Assembly: GCA_028278145.1 (NCBI GenBank)
Contig: JANQEV010000039.1
Coordinates: 1-43,966, forward strand
Direction of reading: 5' to 3'
DNA from: Chromatiales bacterium
Lineage (GTDB): Bacteria; Pseudomonadota; Gammaproteobacteria; Chromatiales; Chromatiaceae
DNA length: 43,966 nt
The translations under genes and the position numbers were made by a program. The notes below the pieces were generated by a model. The model saw nothing but the letters and a program-made list of their open reading frames with translations. It did not search any database and was not told the DNA's origin. Shown here piece after piece: positions 8,607 to 17,465 of this stretch. Each line of letters opens with the position of its first letter. Position 1 is the stretch's first letter.

Positions 8607-9756
8607 CAGACAGGGCATCCAGCAATCGGTCCACGTGCTCATCTGTATGATTGGCGCACATGGTCACGCGCAGTCTTGCACTGCCTTCTGGAACAGTGGG
8701 TGGCCGGATGGCACTCACCAGTATGCGTTTTTTCTCGAGGCTGCTACTCCAGGCAATAGCTTTTTCCGCAGTAATGGCCAGCATGGGTTGAATCGGGGTC
8801 TCAGACTGCATGAGTGGCAGGCCCAACTGCTCGGCACCAGTGCGAAATCTTTGGATCAGTTCCTGTAGCCGCTCCCGGCGCCATGTCTCCTTCTGCACCA
8901 GCTTTAGGCTGGCCCGGGTGGCCTCTGCCACAGCCGGAGGTGAGGCAGTAGTATAGATATAACTGCGGGCATCCTGGATTAGGGTCTCTATCAACTCCTC
9001 AGAGCCGGCCACGAAGGCACCAAAGGTACCGAACCCCTTACCCAGGGTTCCCATCAGGATGGGTACATCTTCCACCCCTAAAGCAAAATGCTCCAGAGTA
9101 CCGGCACCGGTAGCACCGAGCACCCCCATCCCGTGAGCATCATCCACCATCAGCCAGGCCTCTCGTTTACGGCAGAAATCAGCCAGTTCAGGTAGAGGAG
9201 CGATATCGCCATCCATGCTGAAGATCCCATCAACCACCACCATGGCATCACCCTGAATCGAAGCTTTCTCCTGGCTGCGCATCTGGCGTTCCAGGGCTTC
9301 CAGGTCACTGTGGGCAAAACGCCTGAAACCAGCCCGCGACAGCAGGCCACCATCAATCAGTGAGGCATGATTGAGGCGGTCCTCATATATGCTGTCATCT
9401 CGTCCCATAAGGGCGGTAATCACCCCCAGGTTGGCCATGTAACCGGTGGAGAACAGCAGAGCCCGTGGCCGCCCGGTAAACTCTGCCAGCTCCTCTTCCA
9501 GGGCGTGGTGTGCCTTGCTGTGGCCACTCACCAGATGGGCTGCACCACTGCCGGCACCATACTTCTCTGCCCCCTTCTGCAAGGCTGTAATCACTTTGGG
9601 ATGGTTGGCCAGCCCCAGGTAGTCATTACTACAGAAACTGAGCACTGTACGGCGACCCATCTTCACTTCCGGACCCTGGGGTCCAGTCAGCAGGCGACGA
9701 CTGCGATACAGATGTTCGCGTTCGCGCCGCTCCAGTTCTGGTTTGAGTGGTTTCAC
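8593..9756 (-). CDS. bioF: 8-amino-7-oxononanoate synthase
   Basis: BioF is a PLP enzyme that joins pimeloyl thioester with alanine. The 387 residues start at a GTG (9756). Typical stretches are [50 protein letters not shown], the cofactor-contacting [11 protein letters not shown] and [17 protein letters not shown] with the Schiff-base Lys. It is second in the operon, 55 bases after bioB, and its 3' end overlaps bioH. Confidence 0.96.
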   Translation of the reverse strand: MKPLKPELERREREHLYRSRRLLTGPQGPEVKMGRRTVLSFCSNDYLGLANHPKVITALQKGAEKYGAGSGAAHLVSGHSKAHHALEEELAEFTGRPRALLFSTGYMANLGVITALMGRDDSIYEDRLNHASLIDGGLLSRAGFRRFAHSDLEALERQMRSQEKASIQGDAMVVVDGIFSMDGDIAPLPELADFCRKREAWLMVDDAHGMGVLGATGAGTLEHFALGVEDVPILMGTLGKGFGTFGAFVAGSEELIETLIQDARSYIYTTASPPAVAEATRASLKLVQKETWRRERLQELIQRFRTGAEQLGLPLMQSETPIQPMLAITAEKAIAWSSSLEKKRILVSAIRPPTVPEGSARLRVTMCANHTDEHVDRLLDALSDAVT

Positions 9757-9811
9757 TGTTCTTGTTCCAGTTGCACTGGGTATAAACCCCGCTACAGATA
9801 TTGTAGGTTAA

Positions 9812-10807
9812 TCAGGCCTGGGCGCTCTTGGCTTCTGCTGCAGGTAGCTCTTCGATCTGCTCAAACTGCATCCCCAGGCGCCGAAACAGAATCCGGTCAC
9901 GATCCTCATCGGGGTTGTCAGTGGTCAACAGACGGTCACCATAGAACATGGAGTTGGCGCCAGCCAGAAAGCACAGGGCCTGCATCTCGTCATTCATCTC
10001 GGTACGTCCTGCCGACAGACGTACATTGGATTTGGGCATCAGGATGCGGGCCACTGCGACAATACGAACAAACTCGAATGGATCCAGCTCTTCGGTGCCA
10101 TACAGAGGAGTACCCTCTACCTGCACCAGCATATTGATGGGAACAGAGTCAGGGTGCTGAGGCAGATTACACAGTTCCCGCAGCATTGAGGCGCGATCCT
10201 TCCTGGACTCTCCCATGCCCAGGATGCCACCGCTGCAGATATTGATGCCCTGGGCCCGTACCTGTGCAATGGTGTCCAGGCGGTCCTGGTAGGTGCGGGT
10301 GGTGATCACATTACCGTAGAATTCAGGTGAAGTGTCCAGATTGTGGTTATAGTAGTTGAGACCTGAATCACCCAGACGCTTGGCCTGCTCCTGGGTCAAC
10401 ATGCCCAGGGTGACACAGCTTTCCATATTCAGGCCATGCACCGCCTCGATCATGTCGATAACACTGTCCAGATTCTTATCGCTGGGATTGCGCCAGGCCG
10501 CTCCCATGCAGAAACGGGTAGCACCCTTGTCTTTGGCTGCCTGGGCGGCCTTGATAACCTCATCCAGTGGCAGCAGCTTTTCTGGCTCCAACTCGGTGTT
10601 GTACTTGGCGCTCTGAGAGCAGTAACCGCAATCCTCGGAACAGGTCCCGGTCTTGATACTGAGCAGGGTACTCACCTGCACCGTATTGGGATCAAAGTTT
10701 TCGCGATGGATGGATTGGGCCTGGAAGACCAGGTCATTGAAAGGAAGATCCAGCAGGGCCTCGATCTCCTTCTGACTCCAGTCATGCCTAGTGTCTGTGC
10801 TGCTCAT
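9812..10807 (-). CDS. bioB: Biotin synthase (radical SAM)
   Basis: BioB inserts sulfur into dethiobiotin. The ATG at 10807 ([11 protein letters not shown]) gives 331 residues; an in-frame start at 10846 would add 13 odd residues and fall close to the predicted transcription start. The radical-SAM cluster CSEDCGYC (Cys56, Cys60, Cys63) is followed by the GGILGMGES and SAGRTEM motifs; the Arg of SAGRTEM belongs to the [2Fe-2S] site. A 13-residue tail rich in Ala and Glu ends the protein. It is first of the operon and carries a predicted BirA-controlled promoter. Confidence 0.97.
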   Translation of the reverse strand: MSSTDTRHDWSQKEIEALLDLPFNDLVFQAQSIHRENFDPNTVQVSTLLSIKTGTCSEDCGYCSQSAKYNTELEPEKLLPLDEVIKAAQAAKDKGATRFCMGAAWRNPSDKNLDSVIDMIEAVHGLNMESCVTLGMLTQEQAKRLGDSGLNYYNHNLDTSPEFYGNVITTRTYQDRLDTIAQVRAQGINICSGGILGMGESRKDRASMLRELCNLPQHPDSVPINMLVQVEGTPLYGTEELDPFEFVRIVAVARILMPKSNVRLSAGRTEMNDEMQALCFLAGANSMFYGDRLLTTDNPDEDRDRILFRRLGMQFEQIEELPAAEAKSAQA

Positions 10808-10885
10808 GGGGTAAAAATTCCTCAAATTCCCCTGACTTGGGTACAATACATGCCAGTAGCCAAGGATAGTTAAATCAGGCCGCCC

Positions 10886-10913
10886 ATAGTAATGGATCAG
10901 GGGCTGCTGTCAA
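10886..10913 (-). promoter_or_regulatory. Predicted bioB promoter
   Basis: On the minus strand there is a perfect -35 TTGACA (10913-10908), a 16-base spacer and TACTAT (10891-10886). Transcription would begin near 10879, about 70 bases before the bioB start. The -35 lies inside the BirA-type operator. Confidence 0.6.
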
Positions 10914-10939
10914 CCAGAATGGAATCTAATGGTTTACAA
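10907..10939. promoter_or_regulatory. BirA-type biotin operator (bioO)
   Basis: CTGTCAACC (10907-10915), a 15-base spacer and GGTTTACAA (10931-10939) match the BirA operator TTGTAAACC-N15-GGTTTACAA: the right half is perfect and the left half is 7 of 9. It overlaps the bioB -35 and the comF start codon. Biotin-loaded BirA would block bioB transcription. BirA itself is not in this window. Confidence 0.8.
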
Positions 10940-11636
10940 TTGTATAAATAATAGTCAACTAGGCCTCTATCCGCCAATCTGCCTGCTGTGCAATGCCAAG
11001 ACTGCCAACGAAATGGACATCTGCAGTGCCTGCCTGACAGAACTGCCACACAATTCAAACAGCTGTAGAATTTGTGCTCTGCCTCTCACCCAATTCAGCC
11101 CAGACCATCCAGTTTGCGGCAACTGCCTGCGACAGGCCCCACCATTCGACAGTTGTCATGCCGCATTTAGCTACAGCTACCCCATCTCAAACCTGATCAG
11201 CAGATTCAAATTTTCCAACAAACTGGAACACGGACGCCTGCTGTCTAATCTTCTGATCAGATCCATTGAAGCCAACAGACTACCCCTGCCAGAATTGATC
11301 CTCCCGGTGCCACTGCATAGATCGCGTCTGCGCGAGCGCGGATTCAATCAGGCATTGGAACTGGCACTGCCAGTGGGCAGGCATTTTGGGATCCCGGTGG
11401 ACAGTAAGAGCTGCAAGAAAATCCGCCCTACCGAGGCACAATCGAACCTGCATAAACGGGAGCGGCAAAAGAATATCCGTAAGGCATTCAGCATGAAAAA
11501 CATACTGACGGACTCACATGTGGCCATACTGGATGACGTTGTAACCACCGGCAGTACCGTGGCCGAACTTGCCCGGACCTTGAAACAGAATGGTGCAGAT
11601 CGAGTGGATGTGTGGGCCCTGGCCAGAACGCACTAA
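10929..11636 (+). CDS. comF: ComF-family phosphoribosyltransferase-like protein
   Basis: ComF proteins take part in natural DNA uptake as cytoplasmic partners of the transport machinery; in some bacteria they are linked to DNA-damage responses (GntX). The 235 residues have an N-terminal zinc-finger region with three Cys pairs (C18/C21, C32/C35, C46/C49), a middle segment PVPLHRSRLRERGFNQALELA typical of the family, and a C-terminal PRTase motif ILDDVVTTGST (about 199-209). The ATG at 10929 is needed to keep the first Cys pair and the LYPPxCLLC segment. It is divergent from bioB, and its start codon lies within the BirA operator. Its 3' end overlaps that of the convergent cyclase gene by four bases. 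Confidence 0.92.
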   Translation: MVYNCINNSQLGLYPPICLLCNAKTANEMDICSACLTELPHNSNSCRICALPLTQFSPDHPVCGNCLRQAPPFDSCHAAFSYSYPISNLISRFKFSNKLEHGRLLSNLLIRSIEANRLPLPELILPVPLHRSRLRERGFNQALELALPVGRHFGIPVDSKSCKKIRPTEAQSNLHKRERQKNIRKAFSMKNILTDSHVAILDDVVTTGSTVAELARTLKQNGADRVDVWALARTH

Positions 11637-13093
11637 TGCATCTTGTCATTATTCGGCACTGCCGGTGACCAGGCTTGCACCTGACCACCACCCATACGCT
11701 TAGCCAGATAACAAGCCCCATCTGCGGCATCTAGAGCGGCATCGGCATTGGCACAACTGGAGTTCACCTCCGCCATACCAATACTTATACCTACCACAAA
11801 CTGACGTCCATCCCAGGAGAATTTTTCGCCACATACAGCAGCACATATTTCACCGCATTTGCGCATGGCCACATCCTGTGAGCAATGTTCCAGTAACACC
11901 GCAAACTCATCACCACCGATACGCGCCAGGGTATCCCGCTCCCGCATTATGTCGCTCATTCCTTTAGCCACCCGTTTCAAAAGCTCATCCCCAGCCTGAT
12001 GGCCCACAGCATCATTGACCTCTTTGAAATTATCCAAGTCCAGGTACAGCAACATATGCTCTTTGTACTGCTCTCTGGCAGTCTCCACTGCACGCTCCAG
12101 CCGGCGCTCAAACTCGCGACGGTTTAACAGGCCGGTGAGAGGATCATGGTTGGCCTGATGTTCCAGAATCACGCGTTCCGTCTGCTGCCTGGTAATATCG
12201 TGAAACACTACAACCACTCCCATACCTCCCTCGTCATCCTCCAGAGGAAAAGCAGAATACATCACAGGAAAACTGGCGCCGTCACTGCGCCAGAAACGGT
12301 CATCATCCACCACTACCCCTTCACTCTTACTCAGGGAAGTGAGTATCTGGCAGGTCTCTGGTTTACACCGCATACCATTGGAATCTGTATGATGGATAAG
12401 GTTATGAATATTCTTGCCCAGGACTTCCCTGCGTTTGAAACCAAGCATGCCCAGGGCCGCATCGTTAATGAAGGTGCAGATACAATCCTTCTGTATACTG
12501 AATATCCCCTCACCAGCAGACTCCAGCAGGCGTTGCTTCTCACGGCTTACCCGCCGTAACTTGGTCATAACCTTTTTGCGTCGTAACACCTCCTCCTTTA
12601 ACGGAGCTATGGCCATGGTGCGCAGTATCACCCAGATAGATACAGTCAGCATCAGGAACAGAAGAATGGAAACGGCTATCAACTCCAATAGCAGCAGGTT
12701 CAGACTTTCATTGATATCAGATGTGTCAACGGTAAGTTGAAACCGTATTGCCTGATCCTTTCCAAGCACAGCTTCATGGAGGATCTTCATACTATGAGGA
12801 CCAGGTACTGTGCGTTGAAATCCTGCAATGACACTATTATCTGCCTTGGATATCTTCAGGCCAATCACACCCTTGTGCTCATTACCCCACTGTGCCACAA
12901 GCTGCTGGATAGATGTATGATCCCGCCTTAACACTGCATCCCTGGAGAGCATGGCAAGCAGTTTCAACTCCTGTTTTCGGGACTCGCGAAACTCGGAATA
13001 GAGGGTCTTTTTATGCTGCAGATATATGAAGCCATCAGAGACCAGCAGAAAGCTGCTGAGCACCGCCATGATCATCAGTAGTGTTTTGCGCAT
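11633..13093 (-). CDS. Membrane PAS-GGDEF diguanylate cyclase
   Basis: This is predicted to make c-di-GMP from two GTP. With the ATG at 13093 it has 486 residues (an in-frame GTG at 13117 adds eight). TM1 is at about 1-23, a periplasmic sensor of about 100 residues follows, then TM2 (LLLLELIAVSILLFLMLTVSIWV) and a short linker helix. A PAS domain (about 190-300; SAGEGIFSIQKDCICTFIN) leads into GGDEF (DPLTGLLNRREFERRL; RIGGDEFAVLLE near 390). The active site is intact, and RERD five residues before it is a canonical RxxD inhibitory I-site, so product feedback is likely. The gene is convergent with comF. The second interspersed repeat lies about 190 bases upstream of the start. Confidence 0.93.
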   Translation of the reverse strand: MRKTLLMIMAVLSSFLLVSDGFIYLQHKKTLYSEFRESRKQELKLLAMLSRDAVLRRDHTSIQQLVAQWGNEHKGVIGLKISKADNSVIAGFQRTVPGPHSMKILHEAVLGKDQAIRFQLTVDTSDINESLNLLLLELIAVSILLFLMLTVSIWVILRTMAIAPLKEEVLRRKKVMTKLRRVSREKQRLLESAGEGIFSIQKDCICTFINDAALGMLGFKRREVLGKNIHNLIHHTDSNGMRCKPETCQILTSLSKSEGVVVDDDRFWRSDGASFPVMYSAFPLEDDEGGMGVVVVFHDITRQQTERVILEHQANHDPLTGLLNRREFERRLERAVETAREQYKEHMLLYLDLDNFKEVNDAVGHQAGDELLKRVAKGMSDIMRERDTLARIGGDEFAVLLEHCSQDVAMRKCGEICAAVCGEKFSWDGRQFVVGISIGMAEVNSSCANADAALDAADGACYLAKRMGGGQVQAWSPAVPNNDKMH

Positions 13094-13279
13094 GTACGCT
13101 TCCCGGAGAAATCTCACTGCGTCTCTCCAGAACCGGAAGTTGTCAGAGACCTATACCGCAGTAAGCATCTGATAATAGGGTAAGGATTATTCGGCATCAG
13201 ATCACGCTGAAATAGTAAGGCGTACCTAAAACGAACAGATATATTGCCGTGCACTCAATCCAGCACTGGATATAACTTT

Positions 13280-13556
13280 AGGAACCTCTGATTAATTCCA
13301 TGATGGCCGAGACGCTGTCTTTGCGTCTTGAGATGCAAGGCGGCTTGTGCAGCTAATGGCCTTAGTCCTTAGCAAGCAAGCCAACACAGCAGATCTGGCG
13401 CAAAGGCGCGTCCCGAAAGAGTTTGCGCCAAATGGCGCGCTCGCTGTGTTGTGGCGCTTGCCGTATAGCTATGGCATGCGGCCTGCGCACCACGCCTTGC
13501 GATCATCGCCATTTGAACACAAACTCAGCTCATCAGCGAATTGATCAGAGGTTCCT
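13280..13556. repeat. Interspersed structured repeat, copy 2 (MITE-like)
   Basis: This is the second copy of the element at 5938-6213, same orientation, 277 bases. Its ends (AGGAACC and GGTTCCT) remain complementary although both differ from copy 1, so substitutions at the two ends have changed together. The inner stem GGCGCAAA/TTTGCGCC and the block from 13423 to about 13508 are nearly unchanged. It lies between the cyclase gene and a small hypothetical gene, both on the minus strand. Bases 13118-13279 beside it hold no gene. Confidence 0.88.
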
Positions 13557-13726
13557 TCACTCTTGCCCCACCGCATGCAAACCAGCACCGCACATTTTGA
13601 ATAGGTCATATGCGCCTGGATCAGATACAACATGATGGTTAATGCTGGCAGAAAACCCGCCAGTCATTGGCAACAGCGAGCCTTATGTAAGACCCAAAAC
13701 CACGGGGATTCTACCACAATCGCCAC

Positions 13727-13990
13727 TCAGAGCCCGAATCCTTTAGAATCATTGATGGTATCTTCCTGTTCCCGAATTTCATCCACCATACGAACCAGAG
13801 CTGAATGCTCCTCTACCGGCAGTCCGAAATTGAGATATTTCTCCAGGTGTTCCAGCATTGGTTCCAGTGCAGCATTGCGCTGGTGGAGATAAATAAGAGA
13901 TTTTGCCAGATGGTGCTGGTCTGCATCGGCTTCTCGCATCCGCTCTGCTTCATCCAGCGCCTGTTTCAGTTCAATTTCCGTCGGCTTCAT
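13727..13990 (-). CDS. Small helical hypothetical protein
   Basis: This is an 87-residue acidic, almost entirely helical soluble protein with no signal peptide, TM segment or cysteine. The start is well supported by GAGGTG seven bases before ATG. I do not recognise the family. Charged heptad-like stretches (ELKQALDEAERMREADADQHH; LEHLEKYLNFGLP) suggest a small coiled-coil or partner protein. It follows the PilZ gene by 100 bases on the same strand, so it may belong to the motility unit. It is read as real because of the ribosome binding site and coherent composition, not homology. Confidence 0.65.
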   Translation of the reverse strand: MKPTEIELKQALDEAERMREADADQHHLAKSLIYLHQRNAALEPMLEHLEKYLNFGLPVEEHSALVRMVDEIREQEDTINDSKGFGL

Positions 13991-14090
13991 GCTCGCACCT
14001 CATGCTATTAACAGGAGTATCCCAAGCATAAGCACTAATCAGCCATTCGGCCAGTGATTTGGATAAAAGTTGCGACTTACTACAGGGGTG

Positions 14091-14699
14091 CTAACACTCG
14101 TTCTCTTCGCGGCGTCTTCTCAGATCTTCACTCTGGCGCCTGATCACATGGCGGATGAGCAGATCACGATCTTTTTCCAGCATGTGGGTAAAATTAACCC
14201 GGGTACAGTAATCAAACCCATCCACTGGCTCATCTACCAGGTTACTCCCAACCACTTCAGCAAAGGTTATGATGCCGGTAAAGGATGGTTGCAGCAGCAG
14301 CTTAAGCTCCAGGATAACTCCTGCCTCCACCTGCTCTGAGGTATAAAACGCCATACCTGATGCACTGAGATTCACCGGTTGTGCTGGCTGTTCCGTCAGC
14401 TCATTATCATTGGCAAGCAGGGCGCGCCCCAGTATATCTATCTTGTTATTGATCGCCTTCAGGTATGCAGCAACGTTCTGATCCTCTTCCTCAATCCGGT
14501 GCATAATGCCGGCCATATTCTGATTGATGGAGGCAATACTGCCCATAACAGTAAAATTAGCTTCGGTGTGCATATTCTCCATCCGCTGCGGCAGCTCTTC
14601 CTGTGGCACCGCCTGATAACTCATGGTGACAGAGTCATCTATACGAAAGAAATTGCGTCTTTCAGCCTGTTCCTCAGCTGCTTCTATTTCGCTGCTCAT
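14091..14699 (-). CDS. PilZ-domain c-di-GMP receptor with helical insertion
   Basis: PilZ domains bind c-di-GMP and often modulate flagella. In these 202 residues both ligand motifs are present: RxxxR (Arg15-Arg19, in RRNFFR) and NxSxxG (Asn110, Ser112, Gly115). They lie about 90 residues apart instead of the usual 20-30; the interval (about 40-100) is predicted helical, reminiscent of the tetrameric PilZ type of Xanthomonas, which carries inserted helices. The C-terminal half continues the beta-barrel (GVILELKLLL; FAEVVG; FTHM). It lies 27 bases after pomB in the same direction, so a role as a motor brake or regulator is plausible but inferred. Confidence 0.87.
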   Translation of the reverse strand: MSSEIEAAEEQAERRNFFRIDDSVTMSYQAVPQEELPQRMENMHTEANFTVMGSIASINQNMAGIMHRIEEEDQNVAAYLKAINNKIDILGRALLANDNELTEQPAQPVNLSASGMAFYTSEQVEAGVILELKLLLQPSFTGIITFAEVVGSNLVDEPVDGFDYCTRVNFTHMLEKDRDLLIRHVIRRQSEDLRRRREENEC

Positions 14700-14726
14700 T
14701 GGCTTTCCCCAAGCAATCCAGTCATG

Positions 14727-15665
14727 TTATTGAACATCCGTTGGCTCTTCATTACCACTTTCCTTAGCTTCTTCCATGGCTTTTTGAATATCCGCTTCCT
14801 CGCGCTCCAGTATCAGTTCCACCCGGCGGTTCTTGGCACGATTATCCGGAGAGTCGTTTGCAACCAATGGGTGTGAGTCGGCGTGCCCCTCTACCAGCAC
14901 CCGGTCCTGAGATACACCCGGGTTCATCAGCAAGGCATGCACCACGGTTACGGCTCGAGCTGACGAAAGTTCCCAGTTCGAACGGAATTTGGAGGTGTAT
15001 ATAGGGACATCATCGGTATGCCCTGCCACACGCACCCGTCCTGGAGCACGCACTACCGCATCACTTATGCGATCGATCACATCCAGGAACCCAGGATTAA
15101 AGTCAGCACTACCAGATGGGAATGAGCCCCTCTCGTTAATTCTGATGATGATCTTAGACTCTTCAGTCTCAACGGCAACCAAGCCCTCATCAATCTCCTG
15201 TTGCAGTACTTCTTTTAAATCTTCTGCCTGTTGCTCCATCTCTTCCTGCATCTCTTGCAGTTTGGCTGCCAGGGCCTCTTGTTCTAACTCTTCCTGGCTC
15301 TTTTCTTTTTCTTTCTGCTCATCCTCTGCATCACTCATCTTGGAGTCCGGAACCTCCAGATGTTGTTTCTCCGCCTCTGTAGTCTGCTGACGCACTTCAT
15401 CTATGGGGGTTGGCTCTGGAATGGTGGAAGGGGTGAACTCCTGCTTGATCACGCTGGTACCCATCACAACCTCCGCAGCCGGGATTTCACGCTGAACACC
15501 AAAGGCATCTTTCATGGATTCAGCCATCTTCTTGAAGCGGATGGCGTCGATCTCGGCAAAAGAGAGCAGCAACACAAAAAAGCACATCAACAGAGACATG
15601 AGGTCGGCAAAAGTTGCCAGCCATGGTGGTAATCCCTCCGGACATTTTGGACAATCTTTTGCCAT
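14727..15665 (-). CDS. pomB: Flagellar motor stator protein PomB/MotB
   Basis: This is the stator B subunit: one TM helix that carries the ion, plus a peptidoglycan-binding OmpA domain that anchors the stator. The 312 residues include the family N-terminus PPWLATFADLMSLLMCFFVLL with the ion-binding Asp21, and an OmpA-like domain (about 165-290; VRVAGHTDDVPI, SSARAVTVVHALL, VEGHADSHPLVAN, NRRVELIL). Residues about 105-155 form a very charged Glu/Lys/Gln coiled coil, longer than is typical, then a linker. It lies 11 bases after pomA. The similarity of the partner to PomA favours sodium drive, but this is not proven from sequence. Confidence 0.94.
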   Translation of the reverse strand: MAKDCPKCPEGLPPWLATFADLMSLLMCFFVLLLSFAEIDAIRFKKMAESMKDAFGVQREIPAAEVVMGTSVIKQEFTPSTIPEPTPIDEVRQQTTEAEKQHLEVPDSKMSDAEDEQKEKEKSQEELEQEALAAKLQEMQEEMEQQAEDLKEVLQQEIDEGLVAVETEESKIIIRINERGSFPSGSADFNPGFLDVIDRISDAVVRAPGRVRVAGHTDDVPIYTSKFRSNWELSSARAVTVVHALLMNPGVSQDRVLVEGHADSHPLVANDSPDNRAKNRRVELILEREEADIQKAMEEAKESGNEEPTDVQ

Positions 15666-15676
15666 AGGGAGACCCG

Positions 15677-16435
15677 CTATTCTTCGTCCTTAACCCGTTT
15701 GGCAGAGGGCAGAAAGCTGGATAACAATTGCTCCAGGACCCTCGGATTCATGCCCTCCTGGATACCAGATATGGTTTCCAGGATCAGGTATTTATTGGTC
15801 TGCTCCAGTTGACTGGCACGGGCCAGTTTATCCGCCAGTGGCTGGGCGAAGGCATTAGCGATAACCGCACCATACAGGGTGGTAAGCAGGGCCACCGCCA
15901 TCGCAGGGCCGATACTGGCCGGGTCAGACATGTTTGCCAGCATCTGTACCAGACCTACCAGGGTACCAATCATACCCATGGCCGGGGCCATAGTAGCCAT
16001 GTTCTTGAACATGGTCTGACCGACCTCATGGCGCTCGATGGTAAGATCGATATCCTTCACCAGCATCTTTTGCACCAGGGCCGGATCATGACCATCTACA
16101 CAGAGGCCTATGCCCTGCTTCAGGAAGTCGTTGCTGATCTCCTGCCCTTCCAATGCCAGCAGGCCATTCTTACGTGCTACATCAGCCAGCTGGGCTGCTT
16201 CCTCAATCAGTTGTGCAGCATCATATGTCTTGTAGAAAAAGGCCTTCATCGCCATGCTGAAAGAGCCTAAAAAATCCTTCAGCGATACCTGCATCAGGGT
16301 GACCATAAATGTACCACCAACCACAATCAGGATGGATGGTACATTAACGAACAGCATAATATCGCCGCCAGTCGCAATAGCGCCGATGATGATACCAAAA
16401 CCACCTAACAGTCCGATGAGTGTTGCAATATCCAC
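15677..16435 (-). CDS. pomA: Flagellar motor stator protein PomA/MotA
   Basis: This is stator subunit A, which forms the ion channel with B and pushes on FliG. Its 252 residues with four TM helices (about 4-25, 30-50, 150-170, 180-200) match the short PomA class rather than the longer E. coli MotA. The N-terminus MDIATLIGLLGGFGIIIGA and SILIVVGGTFMVTLM closely follow PomA. The cytoplasmic loop holds the charged residues that contact FliG (around DIDLTIERHEVGQ). TM3 has MAPAMGMIGTLVGLVQML. It is the first gene of a pomA-pomB-pilZ unit and has a FliA-type promoter. Confidence 0.95.
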   Translation of the reverse strand: MDIATLIGLLGGFGIIIGAIATGGDIMLFVNVPSILIVVGGTFMVTLMQVSLKDFLGSFSMAMKAFFYKTYDAAQLIEEAAQLADVARKNGLLALEGQEISNDFLKQGIGLCVDGHDPALVQKMLVKDIDLTIERHEVGQTMFKNMATMAPAMGMIGTLVGLVQMLANMSDPASIGPAMAVALLTTLYGAVIANAFAQPLADKLARASQLEQTNKYLILETISGIQEGMNPRVLEQLLSSFLPSAKRVKDEE

Positions 16436-16494
16436 TTACTACTTCCCCTTACAAACCATGGAATCATTCTGCATTAATACAATCACTGTATTTG

Positions 16495-16521
16495 ATAGCG
16501 GTCTCTGTGTTAAAAACTTTA
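16495..16521 (-). promoter_or_regulatory. FliA (sigma-28) promoter for pomAB
   Basis: On the minus strand TAAAGTTT (16521-16514), 11 bases and ACCGCTAT (16502-16495) fit the FliA consensus TAAAGTTT-N11-GCCGATAA: -35 perfect, -10 five of eight. It lies about 60 bases before pomA, where class III flagellar promoters are expected. Confidence 0.75.
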
Positions 16522-16598
16522 GTTCTTATTTGCTGTGAAATTGATTTCCTGGGAACAGCCAGAACGCAGCTAAAACCCATACAATAGAGAATTATTAA

Positions 16599-17441
16599 GT
16601 GCTTGATAACAAAGATAAATACATTCTAATAACCGGATGTTCCAGCGGCATAGGGCTGTGTGTTGCCCGTGGCTTGCACAACAGGGGCTACTCGGTGATT
16701 GCCACCGCACGCAAAGTGGAAGATGTGGATATGCTGAGCAAGGAGGGATTTACCGCCTACCAATTGGATCTCGACAGTCAGGAGAGCATCAGAGAGGCGC
16801 TATCCCAGGTTATGAAAATTACTGATGGCAGGCTGTATGCACTGTTCAATAATGGTGCCTATGGCCAACCCGGAGCGGTGGAAGACCTACCCACCGAGGT
16901 ACTACGAGAGCAGTTCGAGACCAACCTGTTTGGCTGGCACGAACTGACCAGGCAAGTGATTCCAATTATGCGGCAGCAGGGAGAAGGCAGGATCATCCAG
17001 AATAGCTCCATACTTGGGTTTATCGCCCTCTACTTTCGTGGCGCCTATATTGCCAGTAAATATGCCCTGGAAGGGCTCACTGACACCATGCGTCTGGAGC
17101 TGCACGGCAGCGGTATCCATATCAGCTTGATTGAACCGGGACCGATCGAAAGCCGGTTTCGGGAAAACTCCTATCGAAAATGGAAGCAGACCATTGCCGC
17201 TAATCCAAGTGTACATCAGGAAACTTACCAGCAACTGGAGTCACGTCTGGTTATGGGGAGCAACACCACGGCCTTTACCCTACCGCCGGAAGCAGTACTG
17301 AAACGGGTAATCCACGCCCTGGAAAATCCCAGGCCCAAGGCACGTTATTATGTGACCTTCCCCACCTATCTGTTTGCTGTTCTGAAGCGGCTGTTGCCGG
17401 CACGGGTCTTGGATGCCGCCCTGCGCAAGGTCTCAAGCTGA
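16599..17441 (+). CDS. Short-chain dehydrogenase/reductase
   Basis: This is an NAD(P)-dependent oxidoreductase of the classical SDR fold, 280 residues, cytoplasmic. It begins at a GTG with a weak GAGA upstream. The dinucleotide motif is GCSSGIG (residues 13-19); the NNGAYG loop replaces the usual NNAG; the catalytic set is Ser in NSSILGF, Tyr150 and Lys154 (YxxxK). Arg in ATARK suggests NADPH preference. The long C-terminal segment (about 200-280) recalls steroid-type or YbbO-like SDRs. The substrate cannot be inferred; neighbours (motility, glutathione) give no help. Confidence 0.88.
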   Translation: MLDNKDKYILITGCSSGIGLCVARGLHNRGYSVIATARKVEDVDMLSKEGFTAYQLDLDSQESIREALSQVMKITDGRLYALFNNGAYGQPGAVEDLPTEVLREQFETNLFGWHELTRQVIPIMRQQGEGRIIQNSSILGFIALYFRGAYIASKYALEGLTDTMRLELHGSGIHISLIEPGPIESRFRENSYRKWKQTIAANPSVHQETYQQLESRLVMGSNTTAFTLPPEAVLKRVIHALENPRPKARYYVTFPTYLFAVLKRLLPARVLDAALRKVSS

Positions 17442-17465
17442 CATATTCAAGCCATAGTAATACAA

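Noticed and set aside
7904-8650. 248-codon plus-strand ORF opposite bioH
   Set aside because: Shadow of bioH; the codon pattern belongs to the minus strand.
9367-10137. 256-codon plus-strand ORF across bioF/bioB
   Set aside because: It is antisense to two unmistakable biotin genes and its translation is low-complexity noise.
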